Shown here piece by piece: positions 25,728-35,251 of a stretch of DNA of 64,000 nt; the first letter of the stretch is position 1; every line of letters starts with the position of its first letter. This stretch comes from Halorubrum hochsteinianum (GTDB lineage Archaea > Halobacteriota > Halobacteria > Halobacteriales > Haloferacaceae). Below the pieces are notes generated by a model, which was given only the letters and a program-made list of their open reading frames with translations, did no database searches and was not told where the DNA came from. The stretch covers positions 992,001-1,056,000 of the forward strand of contig NZ_CP098415.1 in assembly GCF_023702125.1 (NCBI RefSeq), written 5' to 3'. The translations under genes and the position numbers were made by a program.

Positions 25728-27098
25728 GTGCCCGTGTCCGATCACCTACATCTCAACCTCTTCACCATGACCTCGGTCGAGCACGTCTCGCCCGGGTCGT
25801 GGCGGTATCCCGGCGACCGGTCGGCGGACTACGCCGACCGCGAGTACTGGACGGAGGTCGCGCGCACCGCCGAGCGGGGCGGCTTCGACGCCGTGTTCTT
25901 CGCGGACGTGCGCGGCATCTACGACGTGTACGGCGACGACCGCGGGACGGCCGTCGAGAAGGCGGTCCAGACGCCCGCGAACGACCCGCAGCTCGTCGTG
26001 CCCGCGATGGCGGAGGTCACCGACGACCTCGGCTTCGCGGTGACGCGCTCGACGACGTACAACCACCCCTACCAGCTCGCGCGGGAGTTCTCGACGCTCG
26101 ATCACCTCACCGACGGGCGGATCGCGATCAACGTGGTCACCTCTTATCTGGAGTCGGCCGCCGAGAACCTCGGGCTCGACGAGCGGATGGACAAGGAGAC
26201 CCGGTACGATCGCGCCGACGAGTTCCTCGACGTCTGCTACAAGCTGTGGGAGGACTCGTGGGAGGACGACGCGGTCGAGGTCGACCGGGAGACCGGGCGG
26301 TACACCGATCCGGAGAAGGTCCACGCGATCGACCACGAGGGCGACCACTTCTCCGTGCCCGGCCCGCACGGCTCCGAGCCGTCGCCCCAGCGCACCCCGG
26401 TCGTCTATCAGGCCGGCTCGTCGGACTACGGTCGCGACTTCGCCGCGCGCAACGCCGAGGCGGTCTTCGCCAGTCAGCCGACCGAGGAGGGCGTCGTCGA
26501 GTACATGGACGACGTGAAGTCGCGGGCGGCCGACGCCGGCCGCGACCCGGAGAGCCTGAAGTTCTTCATCGGCGTCGTGCCGGTCGTCGGCGAGACGGAG
26601 GCGCTCGCGGAGGCGAAGTACGAGGAGTACAAGCGCCACGTCGACGTCGAGGCGACGCTCGCGCTGCTCTCCGGGTTCCTCGACATGGACCTCTCGGAGC
26701 TCGACCCCGACCAGAAGGTCGAACACATCGAGACGGACGCGATCCAGGGGACGATGAACGCGTTCACGAAGGCCCAGCCCGACCGCGAGTGGACGGTCCG
26801 GGAGGTCGCGGAGTTCTGCGGGCTCGGCACGACCTCGCCGAAGGTCGTCGGCACGCCCGAACAGGTGGCCGACGAGCTCCAGCGCTGGCACGAGGCGGTC
26901 GGCGTCCACGGGTTCAACCTCAAGGAGGTCGTCCGCCCCGACTCGCTCGTCGACTTCGTCGACCTCGTCGTCCCGGAACTCCGCGAGCGCGGTCTCGTTC
27001 CCCCGGCGGACGCGGAGCCCGAGGGCGAGACGCTCCGCGAACGGCTCCTCGGCGAGGGGCAGTCGCGGCTCCGGGCGGACCACCCCGCTCGGCAGTAG
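25728..27098 (+). CDS. LLM-class flavin-dependent monooxygenase (NtaA/SnaA/DszA type)
   Basis: 456 residues. This bacterial-luciferase-like TIM-barrel enzyme uses FMNH2 from a separate reductase to oxidise an organic substrate. Family motifs include FADVRGIYDVYGDDRGTAVE, RSTTYNHPYQLAREFSTLDH, GRIAINVVTSYLESAAENLG, RYDRADEFLDVCYKLWEDSW and PVVYQAGSSDYGRDFAARNA with AEAVFASQPT. Homologues act on nitrilotriacetate, dibenzothiophene sulfone or alkanesulfonates. The real substrate here is unknown. GTG 25728 is taken as start; GTG 25734 is equally possible. Confidence 0.9.
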   Translation: MPVSDHLHLNLFTMTSVEHVSPGSWRYPGDRSADYADREYWTEVARTAERGGFDAVFFADVRGIYDVYGDDRGTAVEKAVQTPANDPQLVVPAMAEVTDDLGFAVTRSTTYNHPYQLAREFSTLDHLTDGRIAINVVTSYLESAAENLGLDERMDKETRYDRADEFLDVCYKLWEDSWEDDAVEVDRETGRYTDPEKVHAIDHEGDHFSVPGPHGSEPSPQRTPVVYQAGSSDYGRDFAARNAEAVFASQPTEEGVVEYMDDVKSRAADAGRDPESLKFFIGVVPVVGETEALAEAKYEEYKRHVDVEATLALLSGFLDMDLSELDPDQKVEHIETDAIQGTMNAFTKAQPDREWTVREVAEFCGLGTTSPKVVGTPEQVADELQRWHEAVGVHGFNLKEVVRPDSLVDFVDLVVPELRERGLVPPADAEPEGETLRERLLGEGQSRLRADHPARQ

Positions 27099-27244
27099 CC
27101 GAGCGCGACGCGGACGCCCGCCGGAGGCGCGAGCGGGCCGGCGTTCGGCACCCTGTTAGCGAACTGTTGTGAACGGCTCGCCGTCAGGTAATACGACGGT
27201 GCTGCCGGCCCCGGCACGCTTAAGTGGTTACCGACGCTTGTTTC

Positions 27245-27340
27245 AGGTGACGCTTCGCTTGGAGGGCCGAAGCGTCAGCGGGGACCTACAGAACGGCACG
27301 CCCGTGCCACCTTTTCCCGGCACGGGCGTGCCGTTCGTTC
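27245..27340 (+). ncRNA. Candidate structured small RNA
   Basis: In a gene-free stretch a TATA-like CTTAAG (about 27219-27224) lies some 25 nt before a strong hairpin. AGGT+GACGCTTCG (27245-27257) pairs with CGAAGCGTC (27268-27276) and, after a 7-nt bulge, ACCT (27284-27287). A second hairpin has 18-bp perfect arms, GAACGGCACGCCCGTGCC (27291-27308) and its complement (27319-27336), around accttttccc. Each arm is itself a small palindrome. The spacing of promoter, hairpins and a T-containing end fits a ~95-nt transcript. No known RNA family was recognised, and transcription is inferred. Confidence 0.4.
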
Positions 27341-27479
27341 CTTTACACCCCGAGCGACGCGCTCGCGCAGTTCCGATGCGAGACGTTCCGAGAGGAGTGA
27401 CGTGAGACGCCCGGAGAGAGCGACGGCCGCGCGTCACGGGGGTCGACGGGGAGACGTCAGGCCCGACCGGACGTCGGGC

Positions 27480-27650
27480 GTGCCGCCGTTACAGTTCGCG
27501 ACGACGCTGTCGCCCGGGGAGCGCGAGTCGTTCGTCGCGTTCGTCACCGACCGGTACGTCGAGGAGATGGAGACGTCCCGGGGGCACGTCGCCGTGACGC
27601 TCCCGGAACGCGAGCCGTCGGCGGCGACTGGACGGCCGGAGAGTGAGTCC
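27480..27650 (+). pseudogene. Truncated tautomerase-like gene (5' remnant)
   Basis: From GTG 27480 the frame reads MPPLQFATTLSPGERESFVA, then FVTDRYVEEMETSRGHVAVT and LPERE. This matches my recollection of the N-terminal half of haloarchaeal 4-oxalocrotonate-tautomerase/MIF-like proteins, with proline as the first residue after Met (the catalytic position) and the conserved T-GHVAVT strand. After about residue 56 the resemblance stops, and the frame runs antisense into the dUTPase-family gene. The second half, needed for the fold, is missing. It is probably a decayed or truncated copy. Confidence 0.45.
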
Positions 27651-27671
27651 GATAGGGGCGAGAGGCGACGT

Positions 27672-28148
27672 TCAGAGCCGTTCGCCCTGGTACGAACCGT
27701 CGTAGGTCTCCTCGTGGTCGGCCTCGGCGAGGACGAGTTGGGCGACCCGCGCGCCGCGCTCCAGTTCGACGTCGTGGTGGACTTCGAGCAGTCCCTCTCC
27801 CTTGCCGGTGTAGCCGGCGTCCCAGACGGCGGTGTCGAGCATACAGGAGTTCCGCATGAGCGACGACCGCGGGTAGATGAAGCCGACGTACCCCGGCGGG
27901 ATAGAGATGGTTTCGGCGTACTGGAGGACGTAGCCGCCGGGGGAAAGGGAGACGTACTCGACGTCCTCGCCCGTGGTGTCGGCCCGGACCGGCCGACGGT
28001 CGCCGACGGTCTTGCCGTCGCGGCTGATGCGACCGGGCTCGCGCTGTTCGAGGACGGTCTCGACGGTGAGGTCGACGCCGTTCGGCTGGATCTGTTCGTC
28101 GGTGAGCGGGTCGACGTGGTCGGCAACGAACGCGCCGCTAGCGTACAT
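27672..28148 (-). CDS. dut: dUTPase / dCTP deaminase family protein
   Basis: 158 residues with the trimeric dUTPase fold. Motifs are EQIQPNGVDLTVETVLEQ, IPPGYVGFIYPRSSLMRNSC, LDTAVWDAGYTGKGEGLLEV and the C-terminal QLVLAEADHEETYDGSYQG. Haloarchaeal members of this sequence type are annotated as deoxyuridine 5'-triphosphate nucleotidohydrolase. The relation to dCTP deaminase is close, so bifunctional activity cannot be excluded. Start ATG 28148. It keeps uracil out of DNA. It diverges from the halolysin gene across an AT-rich 159-bp promoter region. Confidence 0.88.
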   Translation of the reverse strand: MYASGAFVADHVDPLTDEQIQPNGVDLTVETVLEQREPGRISRDGKTVGDRRPVRADTTGEDVEYVSLSPGGYVLQYAETISIPPGYVGFIYPRSSLMRNSCMLDTAVWDAGYTGKGEGLLEVHHDVELERGARVAQLVLAEADHEETYDGSYQGERL

Positions 28149-28307
28149 GGCGTGGGTACTCGTCGTCGTCGCGTAACGGTCTGTCGATACGGGGCGTTGC
28201 GCGAATATCGTACTCCCTCCCAAATTAAACTCAAGTTTGGTTGAGACTAATTCCTACAGATACATTTAGAAAAATTTAATTCCAAGAGGGGTGTGTTTGC
28301 GGGTGGT

Positions 28308-29885
28308 ATGCCAAATAATACCAATCTGACGCGTCGCGGCTTCATCGGAGCGACCGCAGCGAGCACGGTAGCGATGGTGGGGGCGGCCTCGGCCGCGCCC
28401 GGGAACGGCGGCGGCCCGGATCGGCGCGAGTACATCGTCGGGGTCTCCGCGACCGAGGACGACCCGAAGGGGTACGTCAAGCAGCACCTGAAGGGCAACG
28501 AGGAGGTCCTGTCTAGCAACGAGACGCTGAACACGACCGTGGTCGGGCTTCCGGAAAACGCCGCGGAGCCCGCCCACGAGAACTTTCGGGAGCGCCAGAA
28601 GCGCGCTGACGCGGTGAAGTACGTCGAGGAGAACGTCCGACTCACCGCACAGCTCGCGCCGAACGACCCCCAGTACGGCGACCAGTACGCGGACCAGCAG
28701 GTGAACGCGCCGGACGCCTGGGAGGAGACGTTCGGCGACGCGAACGTCACCATCGGCGTCGTCGACCAGGGCGTGAAATACGATCACCCGGACCTCGACG
28801 GCAACATGGACGACGCCGTCTCCAACTACGGTCGGGACTTCGTGGACGACGACGGCGACCCCTACCCCGACGCCCTCAGTGACGAATACCACGGCACGCA
28901 CGTCTCGGGCATCGCCGCCGCCGAGACCGACAACGGCGAGGGCGTCACCGGCATCGGGAACTCCAGCGTGCTCTCCGGGCGCGCGCTCTCCGAGCGGGGC
29001 TCGGGATCCACGAGCGATATCGCCGACGCCGTGACGTGGGCGGCCGACCAGGGCGCTGACGTGATCAACCTCTCGCTGGGCGGCGGGGGGTACACCGACA
29101 CGATGAAGAACGCCGTCTCGTACGCCACCGACAAGGGGGCGCTCGTCGTCGCCGCGGCGGGTAACGACGGCCGGAACTCCGTGTCGTACCCCGCGGCGTA
29201 CAGCGAGTGTCTCGGAGTGAGCGCGCTCGACCCCGACGAGACGTTGGCGTCGTACTCGAACTACGGCAACGAGATCGAACTCGCGGCACCCGGGACGAAC
29301 GTCCTCTCGACGTGGACCGACGACGGGTACGAGAAGATCTCGGGGACGTCGATGGCGACGCCCGTCGTCGCCGGGGTCGCGGGGCTGACGCTCGCCCAGT
29401 ACGACCTCACGAACGCGGAACTCCGCGATCACCTGAAGGCCACGGCCGTCGACGTCGGCCTCTCCACCGAGAAGCAGGGGTCCGGCCGCGTCGACGCCGG
29501 CGTCGCCGTCACCACCGACCCGGAGTCCGGCGGCGGGGGCGGCGGAGGCGGCGGAGGCAGCGGCGGGTCCACGTCGACGTCGGTGACCGGCTCGCTGTCC
29601 GACTATTCGGACGGGGATTGCTTGAGGTACGCCTTCGAGTACGGCGACCCGAGCAAGGTCGTCCTCGACCTCGACGGCCCGTCGGACGCCGATTTCGACC
29701 TCTACGCGAACACGGGCGTCGACGCGTGTCCGACGACTTCGGACTACGACTACCGGTCGTGGACGACCGACTCCCAGGAGACCATCAGCATCGACGGCCC
29801 CGACGTCTCGACGGACCTACACGCGCTCGTGGACTCCTACAGCGGGAGCGGCGAGTACACGCTCACGATCACGGAATACGAGTGA
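28308..29885 (+). CDS. Halolysin-type subtilisin protease, Tat-exported
   Basis: 525 residues. A Tat signal (NLTRRGFIGATAASTVAMVG) is followed by a propeptide (REYIVGVSATEDDPKGYVKQ to about residue 110). The S8 domain has triad Asp153 (IGVVDQGVKYDHPDLDG), His195 (YHGTHVSGIAAAE) and Ser348 (GTSMATPVVAG). After a Gly/Ser linker (about 405-425) there is a C-terminal PPC-like beta domain with two Cys (DGDCLRYAFEYGDPSKVVLD ... VDACPTTSDYDY), as in other halolysins. It is secreted folded and matures by cutting off the propeptide. The acidic surface suits high salt. ATG 28308 is chosen over an in-frame GTG five codons upstream. Confidence 0.95.
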   Translation: MPNNTNLTRRGFIGATAASTVAMVGAASAAPGNGGGPDRREYIVGVSATEDDPKGYVKQHLKGNEEVLSSNETLNTTVVGLPENAAEPAHENFRERQKRADAVKYVEENVRLTAQLAPNDPQYGDQYADQQVNAPDAWEETFGDANVTIGVVDQGVKYDHPDLDGNMDDAVSNYGRDFVDDDGDPYPDALSDEYHGTHVSGIAAAETDNGEGVTGIGNSSVLSGRALSERGSGSTSDIADAVTWAADQGADVINLSLGGGGYTDTMKNAVSYATDKGALVVAAAGNDGRNSVSYPAAYSECLGVSALDPDETLASYSNYGNEIELAAPGTNVLSTWTDDGYEKISGTSMATPVVAGVAGLTLAQYDLTNAELRDHLKATAVDVGLSTEKQGSGRVDAGVAVTTDPESGGGGGGGGGGSGGSTSTSVTGSLSDYSDGDCLRYAFEYGDPSKVVLDLDGPSDADFDLYANTGVDACPTTSDYDYRSWTTDSQETISIDGPDVSTDLHALVDSYSGSGEYTLTITEYE

Positions 29886-30104
29886 CAGCGCGCCGCGAGC
29901 GGCAGCGCTGACGCACCGACCGTCCGGATTCCCCGTTCTGCCGTCCCTCCCCGTCGCCGGCCGGGACGGCTCGACCCACCGAACGCCCGCCGTTGTGTGT
30001 TGTGATGGCACGCATCAAATAAGGTCTGAGGGCGCGTATTAGGCGAATCTACCGGTCCAGAAACACGCGGATTTATAATCGTAGAAAGTCCACCTGCGGA
30101 TACT

Positions 30105-32090
30105 ATGGAACAGACTATTACGGAGAAGATCCTCGATGACCATCTCGTCGAGGGCGAGTTGACGCCCGGCGAGGAGATCGGCATCGAGATCGACCAGGTG
30201 CTGACGCAGGACACGACGGGGACGATGGTGTGGCTCCAGTTCGAGGCGCTGGAGATGGACGAGGTCCAGACGGAGCTGGCCGCGCAGTACTGCGACCACC
30301 AGACGTACCAGTTCGACTTCAAGAACACCGACGACCACCGGTTCCTCCGCTCGGCGGCGGGCACGTACGGCGCGTACTTCTCCCGCCCCGGCAACGGGAT
30401 CTGCCACCAGGTCCACAAGGAGAACTTCGCAGCGCCCGGCAAGACGCTGCTCGGCTCCGACTCGCACACGCCGACGCCCGGCGGGCTCGGCCAGCTCGCG
30501 ATCGGCGCGGGCGGCCTCGACATCGCCGTCGCGATGGGCGGCGGCCCCTACTACGTCGAGATGCCTGAGGTCGTCAACGTCCACCTCGAAGGCGAGCTCC
30601 CCGAGTGGGCGACCGCCAAGGACATCGCGCTTCACCTCCTCGGCGAGCTGACCGTCAAGGGCGGCGTGGGCAAGATCTTCGAGTACACCGGACCGGGAGC
30701 CGAGAAGCTCTCGATCCCCGAGCGCACCACGATCACGAACCTCGGCACCGAGCTGGGCGCGACCTCCTCGATCTTCGCGACCGACGAGAAGACGAAAGAC
30801 TGGCTCGCGCGCCAGGACCGCGAGGAGGAGTACGTCGACCTCCAGCCCGACGACGACGCGGAGTACGCCGAGACGGTCGAGGTCGACTTAAGCGAGCTCG
30901 AACCGCTCGTGGCCGCGCCCTCGATGCCCGACAACGTCGCCCCCGTCAGCGAGTACGAGGGAACTGACGTCGAGCAGGTCATCGTCGGCTCCTGTACCAA
31001 CGGTGCCTACGAGGACATCCTCCCCAGCGCGAAGATGCTGGAGGACCGCGAGGTCGCCAAGCAGACCGAGATGATCGTCGCGCCCGGCTCGAAGCAGGCG
31101 TCCGAGATGCTGGCCCGCGAGGGCTGGACCGCGGAGATGATGGCGGCCGGCGTCAACTTCTCCGAGGCGACCTGCGGCGCGTGTATCGGCATCGGTCACG
31201 TGCCCGCCTCCGACTCCGTCTCGCTGCGCACCTTCAACCGCAACTTCGAGGGTCGCTCCGGCATCGAGGACGACTCCGTCTTCCTCTGCTCGCCCGAGGT
31301 CGCCACCGCGGCGGCCATCACCGGCGAGATCGTCGACCCCCGCGACCTCGCGGACGAGCTCGGCGACCTCGAGGCCCCCGGCCTGGAGATGGGGACGAAG
31401 TACGGGCCCGGCATGGGGCAGGACGACTCCGACATCATCTCGCCCGACGAGGCGATCGACGACGGGCTCGTCAAGGGCCCGAACATCGGGGACGTGCCGC
31501 TGAAAGACGGGATCGACGTGGACGGCGGTGAGGCCCTCCTCAAGATGGAGGACAACATCACCACCGACCACATCATCCCGGCGACGGCGGACATCCTGAA
31601 GTTCCGCTCGAACATCGAGAAGCTCTCCGAGTTCACGCTCTCGCGCGTCGACGACACGTTCGCCGAGCGCGCGCTCGCCGCCGACGGCGGCGTCCTCGTG
31701 GCCGGCGAGAACTACGGGCAGGGCTCCTCGCGGGAACACGCCGCCCTCTGTCCGATGTACCTCGGCATCGAGGCGGTGTTCGCGCAGAGCTTCGCCCGCA
31801 TCCACAAGGCGAACCTGTTCAACTTCGGGATCGTCCCGCTGGCGATCGACGAGGAGACGTACGAGCGGATCGACCAGGGCGACGACCTCGCGATCGTCGA
31901 CGACGTGCCCGCGGGCGTCCGCTCCGGGCAGGAGGAGTTCACCGTGAGCGTCAACGGCGAGTGGGAGTTCACCGCCGACCTCGACGCCTCCGAGCGCGAG
32001 CGCGACATCCTCGCGGCCGGCGGCAAGCTCTCGTGGGTCAAACAGCAGCACGCGGACGACGGCTCCGGCGCGGCACCGGCCGACGACTGA
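30105..32090 (+). CDS. acn: Aconitate hydratase
   Basis: 661 residues, citrate-isocitrate isomerase of the citric acid cycle. The [4Fe-4S] ligands are visible as Cys297 (IVGSCTNGAYEDI) and Cys357/Cys360 (EATCGACIGIGHVP). LGSDSHTPTPGGLGQLAIGA and GENYGQGSSREHAALCP carry further active-site residues. The swivelling domain is C-terminal (about 470-650). It is of the shorter mitochondrial/archaeal type. A clear TATA (TTTATAATC near 30070) lies about 26 nt before the ATG region, suggesting a very short leader. Confidence 0.96.
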   Translation: MEQTITEKILDDHLVEGELTPGEEIGIEIDQVLTQDTTGTMVWLQFEALEMDEVQTELAAQYCDHQTYQFDFKNTDDHRFLRSAAGTYGAYFSRPGNGICHQVHKENFAAPGKTLLGSDSHTPTPGGLGQLAIGAGGLDIAVAMGGGPYYVEMPEVVNVHLEGELPEWATAKDIALHLLGELTVKGGVGKIFEYTGPGAEKLSIPERTTITNLGTELGATSSIFATDEKTKDWLARQDREEEYVDLQPDDDAEYAETVEVDLSELEPLVAAPSMPDNVAPVSEYEGTDVEQVIVGSCTNGAYEDILPSAKMLEDREVAKQTEMIVAPGSKQASEMLAREGWTAEMMAAGVNFSEATCGACIGIGHVPASDSVSLRTFNRNFEGRSGIEDDSVFLCSPEVATAAAITGEIVDPRDLADELGDLEAPGLEMGTKYGPGMGQDDSDIISPDEAIDDGLVKGPNIGDVPLKDGIDVDGGEALLKMEDNITTDHIIPATADILKFRSNIEKLSEFTLSRVDDTFAERALAADGGVLVAGENYGQGSSREHAALCPMYLGIEAVFAQSFARIHKANLFNFGIVPLAIDEETYERIDQGDDLAIVDDVPAGVRSGQEEFTVSVNGEWEFTADLDASERERDILAAGGKLSWVKQQHADDGSGAAPADD

Positions 32091-32129
32091 GCACGGCCGA
32101 CGCCGACCGCCCGAGCCGAAAACAGATTT

Positions 32130-32142
32130 TCCCGTTTTTTCA
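32130..32142 (+). terminator. T-rich terminator after acn
   Basis: Forty nucleotides past the acn stop the plus strand reads ttttcccgttttttcag, a T-rich tract of the kind that ends haloarchaeal transcripts. It lies between acn and the convergent rps7 gene. Confidence 0.5.
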
Positions 32143-32271
32143 GTCGTCGCCAGCGGTGACGCCGGGGTCGCCGCTCTCGCCGACCCACGCGCCCCGCGAG
32201 GCGACCGCGACGGACCCGTCGGTGGTCGGTGTAGCGAATCGGAAAGAAACGGCCCGTCGGTCGGTCCGACG

Positions 32272-32925
32272 TCAGCGGGCCGCGGCGGCGACGCGTTCGC
32301 GCTCCTCCTTCTGCGAGATGGAGTAGGAGCCCTCGACGTCGTAGTCGGCGGCGGCGATCAGCTCGTTCGCGAGCGCCTCGGCGGCCGAGGTCGTCGACTT
32401 GTACGTCGCGCTGGCAACGCCGTCGGAGATGAAAAGCAGCGCCTGATCGACGCGGCGCTGGGGCGCGACGTCGACCGCCTTCGGGACGGAGATGCCGCCG
32501 TACTTCAGGCGGACGGTCTCCTCGCGGGGCGCTGCGTTCTCGACGGCCGTCACGAGGATCTGGACCGGGTTCTCCTCGGTCCGATCGTGGACGATGTCGA
32601 AGGCGTCGCGGACGATCCGGGTCGCCTGCTGCTTCTTGCCCGTGTTCTCGTCGGTCTGCATCAGGCGGTTGATCAGCCGCTCGACCAGCGAGATTTCGGA
32701 CTTCTTGAACTGCTTGGACGCGTGGCGGCCCATCGTGTGAGCGATGGGCGTCACCGTCATGTACCGCTTCGTGGACGGATCCTCGTAGGCGATCTCGGTG
32801 ACGTCCCAGACGCCGAACAGCTTGGCGTTCTCGTTTGCGGCCTCGCTGGAGGCGGGCGCGTCCGGGTCCGGCTCGTCGGCGGCGACGTCCTCGTCGGACG
32901 CCGCCTCGGTCTCCTCACCGCTCAT
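32272..32925 (-). CDS. rps7: Ribosomal protein uS7
   Basis: 217 residues. Small-subunit head protein that binds 16S rRNA near the E site. An acidic haloarchaeal N-terminal extension (about 30 residues, [20 protein letters not shown]) precedes the conserved core ([58 protein letters not shown]). Its ATG overlaps the rps12 stop by 4 bp. It is the last gene of the RNA polymerase-ribosomal operon in the window; the usual following fusA is absent, since acn faces it. Confidence 0.97.
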   Translation of the reverse strand: MSGEETEAASDEDVAADEPDPDAPASSEAANENAKLFGVWDVTEIAYEDPSTKRYMTVTPIAHTMGRHASKQFKKSEISLVERLINRLMQTDENTGKKQQATRIVRDAFDIVHDRTEENPVQILVTAVENAAPREETVRLKYGGISVPKAVDVAPQRRVDQALLFISDGVASATYKSTTSAAEALANELIAAADYDVEGSYSISQKEERERVAAAAR

Positions 32926-33350
32926 CTGACCGGTTTCTCCGCGTTGCCGCGAACCAGTTCGATCATCGACACGCCGTTGACCTTCTCGACCTTGTAGTTG
33001 ACGCCGGAGAGGTCGCCCATCGCGCGACCCTTCGCGCCGCCGATCCCGGCGATCGTGACCTCGTCGTGTTCGTCGATGAACGAGATCGCGCCGTCACCGG
33101 GACAGAACGCGGTGACCTGCTTCCCGTTTTTGATGAGCTGAACCCGGACGCACTTTCGGATCGCCGAGTTCGGCTGCTTTGCCTCGATGCCGACCTTCTC
33201 TAGGACGATGCCGCGCGCCTGCGGGGCACCCTCCAGGGGGTCGGACTTCTTTTTGAGCCCGCGCTCGCGCCGAGCGTACTCGGAGTCGGACCAGCGGCGC
33301 TTCTGCCGGTCCTTTTTGAGCTTACGGGCCGCGTACTTGCCGTTCGCCAT
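32922..33350 (-). CDS. rps12: Ribosomal protein uS12
   Basis: 142 residues. Decoding-centre protein; the conserved loop [20 protein letters not shown] is present, along with [20 protein letters not shown] and [18 protein letters not shown]. The basic N-terminus ([20 protein letters not shown]) is typical. It follows nusA across 267 bp containing a strong inverted repeat, and overlaps rps7 by 4 bp. Confidence 0.97.
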   Translation of the reverse strand: MANGKYAARKLKKDRQKRRWSDSEYARRERGLKKKSDPLEGAPQARGIVLEKVGIEAKQPNSAIRKCVRVQLIKNGKQVTAFCPGDGAISFIDEHDEVTIAGIGGAKGRAMGDLSGVNYKVEKVNGVSMIELVRGNAEKPVR

Positions 33351-33397
33351 CGTACGTCTACTTCCGAACGGAGCTACTTAAGCGTCGTCTTTCTCCG

Positions 33398-33459
33398 CCG
33401 CGAAACGCCCTCAGATCGGCCGAGAGGTACCGCTTGCGGAATCTGAGGGCGTTTCGCGG
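33398..33459. promoter_or_regulatory. 19-bp perfect inverted repeat between nusA and rps12
   Basis: CCGCGAAACGCCCTCAGAT (33398-33416) pairs fully with 33441-33459 across a 24-nt loop. It lies in the 267-bp gap between nusA and rps12, about 50 nt upstream of the rps12 start, inside what should be an operon read leftward. As RNA it would make a very stable stem. It may act as a terminator/attenuator, a processing site, or a protein target that sets ribosomal gene expression apart from the polymerase genes. AT-rich AGCTACTTAAG near 33372-33382 could be a separate rps12 promoter. Confidence 0.6.
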
Positions 33460-33617
33460 ATCGAACGACGGACGCAAAACCACGTTGAGGCGATAAACCG
33501 GCGCGAGATGTCGTCGTTCGTGCGGTTTACTCGTGAAAAGTCGATCCCCGAAAGGTCCGCCGCTGTCGCGGGCGGCGGAGGAACGGGACGCCGGTCGGGT
33601 CAGCCCAACGACGCGCG

Positions 33618-34037
33618 TCAGGTCAACTGGACGTCGTCGACGTCGTAGTGCCGCTCGGCGAGCCGACGGGCGGTCTCGATGTTCGCCCCGTCCGCGCCGA
33701 TGGCGACGCCGCGGTCCGCCTCGGGGACCTCGACGTACGCCACGCGGTCGTTCTGCTCGGAGATGGTGACGGCGTTGACCGCCGCCGGGGCGAGCGTGCT
33801 CGCGACGAACGCCTCGGCCGTGTCCGCGTCCTCGACCAGTTCGATCGACTTCGCGAGTCGGCGTTCGGCCTCCGCGACGGTCTCGCCGCCCTGTCCGATC
33901 GCGGCCGCCATCTCGCCCGCGGGCACCACGAACACGAGGCGGTCGCCCTCCACGAGGCAGTCGGTCGGCGTGACGCCGGTCAGCTCGTCGAACCGACCGA
34001 TGTACCGCCGCGCCTCGTCGGAGAGCTCGACGCGCAT
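33618..34037 (-). CDS. nusA: NusA-like KH-domain transcription factor
   Basis: 139 residues with two KH domains and no S1 or N-terminal domain, as usual in archaea. KH1 is around VFVVPAGEMAAAIGQGGETV and KH2 around GVAIGADGANIETARRLAER. It binds RNA and probably modulates polymerase pausing or termination. The ATG overlaps the rpoA2 stop by one base (TAATG). Confidence 0.95.
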   Translation of the reverse strand: MRVELSDEARRYIGRFDELTGVTPTDCLVEGDRLVFVVPAGEMAAAIGQGGETVAEAERRLAKSIELVEDADTAEAFVASTLAPAAVNAVTISEQNDRVAYVEVPEADRGVAIGADGANIETARRLAERHYDVDDVQLT

Positions 34038-35251
34038 TAGTCGTCGCCCGCGACGCGCGACCCCATCCGGAGGTCGACGTCGCCGGTCCCCATCGAGATG
34101 GGTTTGCCGGCGATGACGTTCTCGATGCCGCCGTCGAGCTCGTCGTACTCGCCGTGGACGGCGGCGTCGAGCAGGTGGTTCACCGTCACCTCGAACGCCG
34201 CCCGCGCGAGCACCGAGTCCTTGTTGCCGGAGATGCCGTGCCGGCCGATCGACTCGATCTCGCCGTTGTTCGTCATGATGTCCGCGACGAGCATCAGGTG
34301 CCGGACGTTCACGTCGTCGAGCCCCTGCTCTTCGAGCGTGTTCTTCGTCTCGTCGATGATCGTCTCCCGGGCCGCCTCGACGCCGAGGTTCCGGTAGATC
34401 TCGTGGATGTTGTTACAGGTCGACCGGGAGGCGTCGACGCCCTCGATCGCGAGGGTGTCGCCGAACGCCGACCCCTCGGTGTAGAGGACGAACTCCTCGT
34501 CGCCGTCGATCTCCTCTTTACGGATGACGACGCGTTCGATCTCCTCGATGCCCTTGAACACGATCTCCCGGAGCCGCTCGACGAGCTGGAGCAGTTCGCG
34601 GTAGCTCGGCTCGTTGGGGCCGAACTCGATCACGGTGCCCGACTGCCGGGCGTCGACGCCGAGCGCGTCCTCGATCGTCTCGGCGATGATCTCCGCGATC
34701 TCGGAGGGGTTCGAGTGGGTGGGCCACCGCTCCAAGAGCGTGTCGTCGTTCAGGTCGATCCGGACCAGCATGTCCGCGACGTTCGTCGACACGTCGCCGA
34801 GCGCGAGGATGCGCGTCGCCTCGATCGACCAGACGACCTCGTGGGCCTTCTCGCGGTCGGTCGCGTACTCGTCTTCGAGGTACACCGTCATCATCGGCGT
34901 GTCCGGCGTCTTCCGGGCGTCCACGAGCTCGATGAGCCGCGGCAGCCCCTGCGTGACGTCGATCTCGGCGACGCCGGCGTAGTGGAACGTGTTCATCGTC
35001 ATCTGCGTCCCGGGCTCGCCGATCGACTGCGCCGAGACCGTCCCGACCGGGTCGAGGGGGTCGACCCGGGTCTGCTCGTAGCGGTTCCGGACGCCCTCGA
35101 CGATGTCGGTCGCCTGCTCGATGGTGACCTCGCCGGTCTCCTCGGCCTTGCGGTCGAGCGCCGCGTACACCTTCTCCTTGAGCCGTCGGGGGAGCTCGGT
35201 CGCCTCGACGACCGCCTCCATGTCGTCGGTGACGTGGTCGTACTCAGTCAT
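34037..35251 (-). CDS. rpoA2: RNA polymerase subunit A'' (Rpo1C)
   Basis: 404 residues, the C-terminal part of the largest subunit (clamp base, trigger loop, jaw). Conserved stretches are [20 protein letters not shown] with [20 protein letters not shown] (trigger-loop region), and [40 protein letters not shown] near the end. Its start overlaps rpoA1 by 8 bp. Confidence 0.97.
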   Translation of the reverse strand: MTEYDHVTDDMEAVVEATELPRRLKEKVYAALDRKAEETGEVTIEQATDIVEGVRNRYEQTRVDPLDPVGTVSAQSIGEPGTQMTMNTFHYAGVAEIDVTQGLPRLIELVDARKTPDTPMMTVYLEDEYATDREKAHEVVWSIEATRILALGDVSTNVADMLVRIDLNDDTLLERWPTHSNPSEIAEIIAETIEDALGVDARQSGTVIEFGPNEPSYRELLQLVERLREIVFKGIEEIERVVIRKEEIDGDEEFVLYTEGSAFGDTLAIEGVDASRSTCNNIHEIYRNLGVEAARETIIDETKNTLEEQGLDDVNVRHLMLVADIMTNNGEIESIGRHGISGNKDSVLARAAFEVTVNHLLDAAVHGEYDELDGGIENVIAGKPISMGTGDVDLRMGSRVAGDD

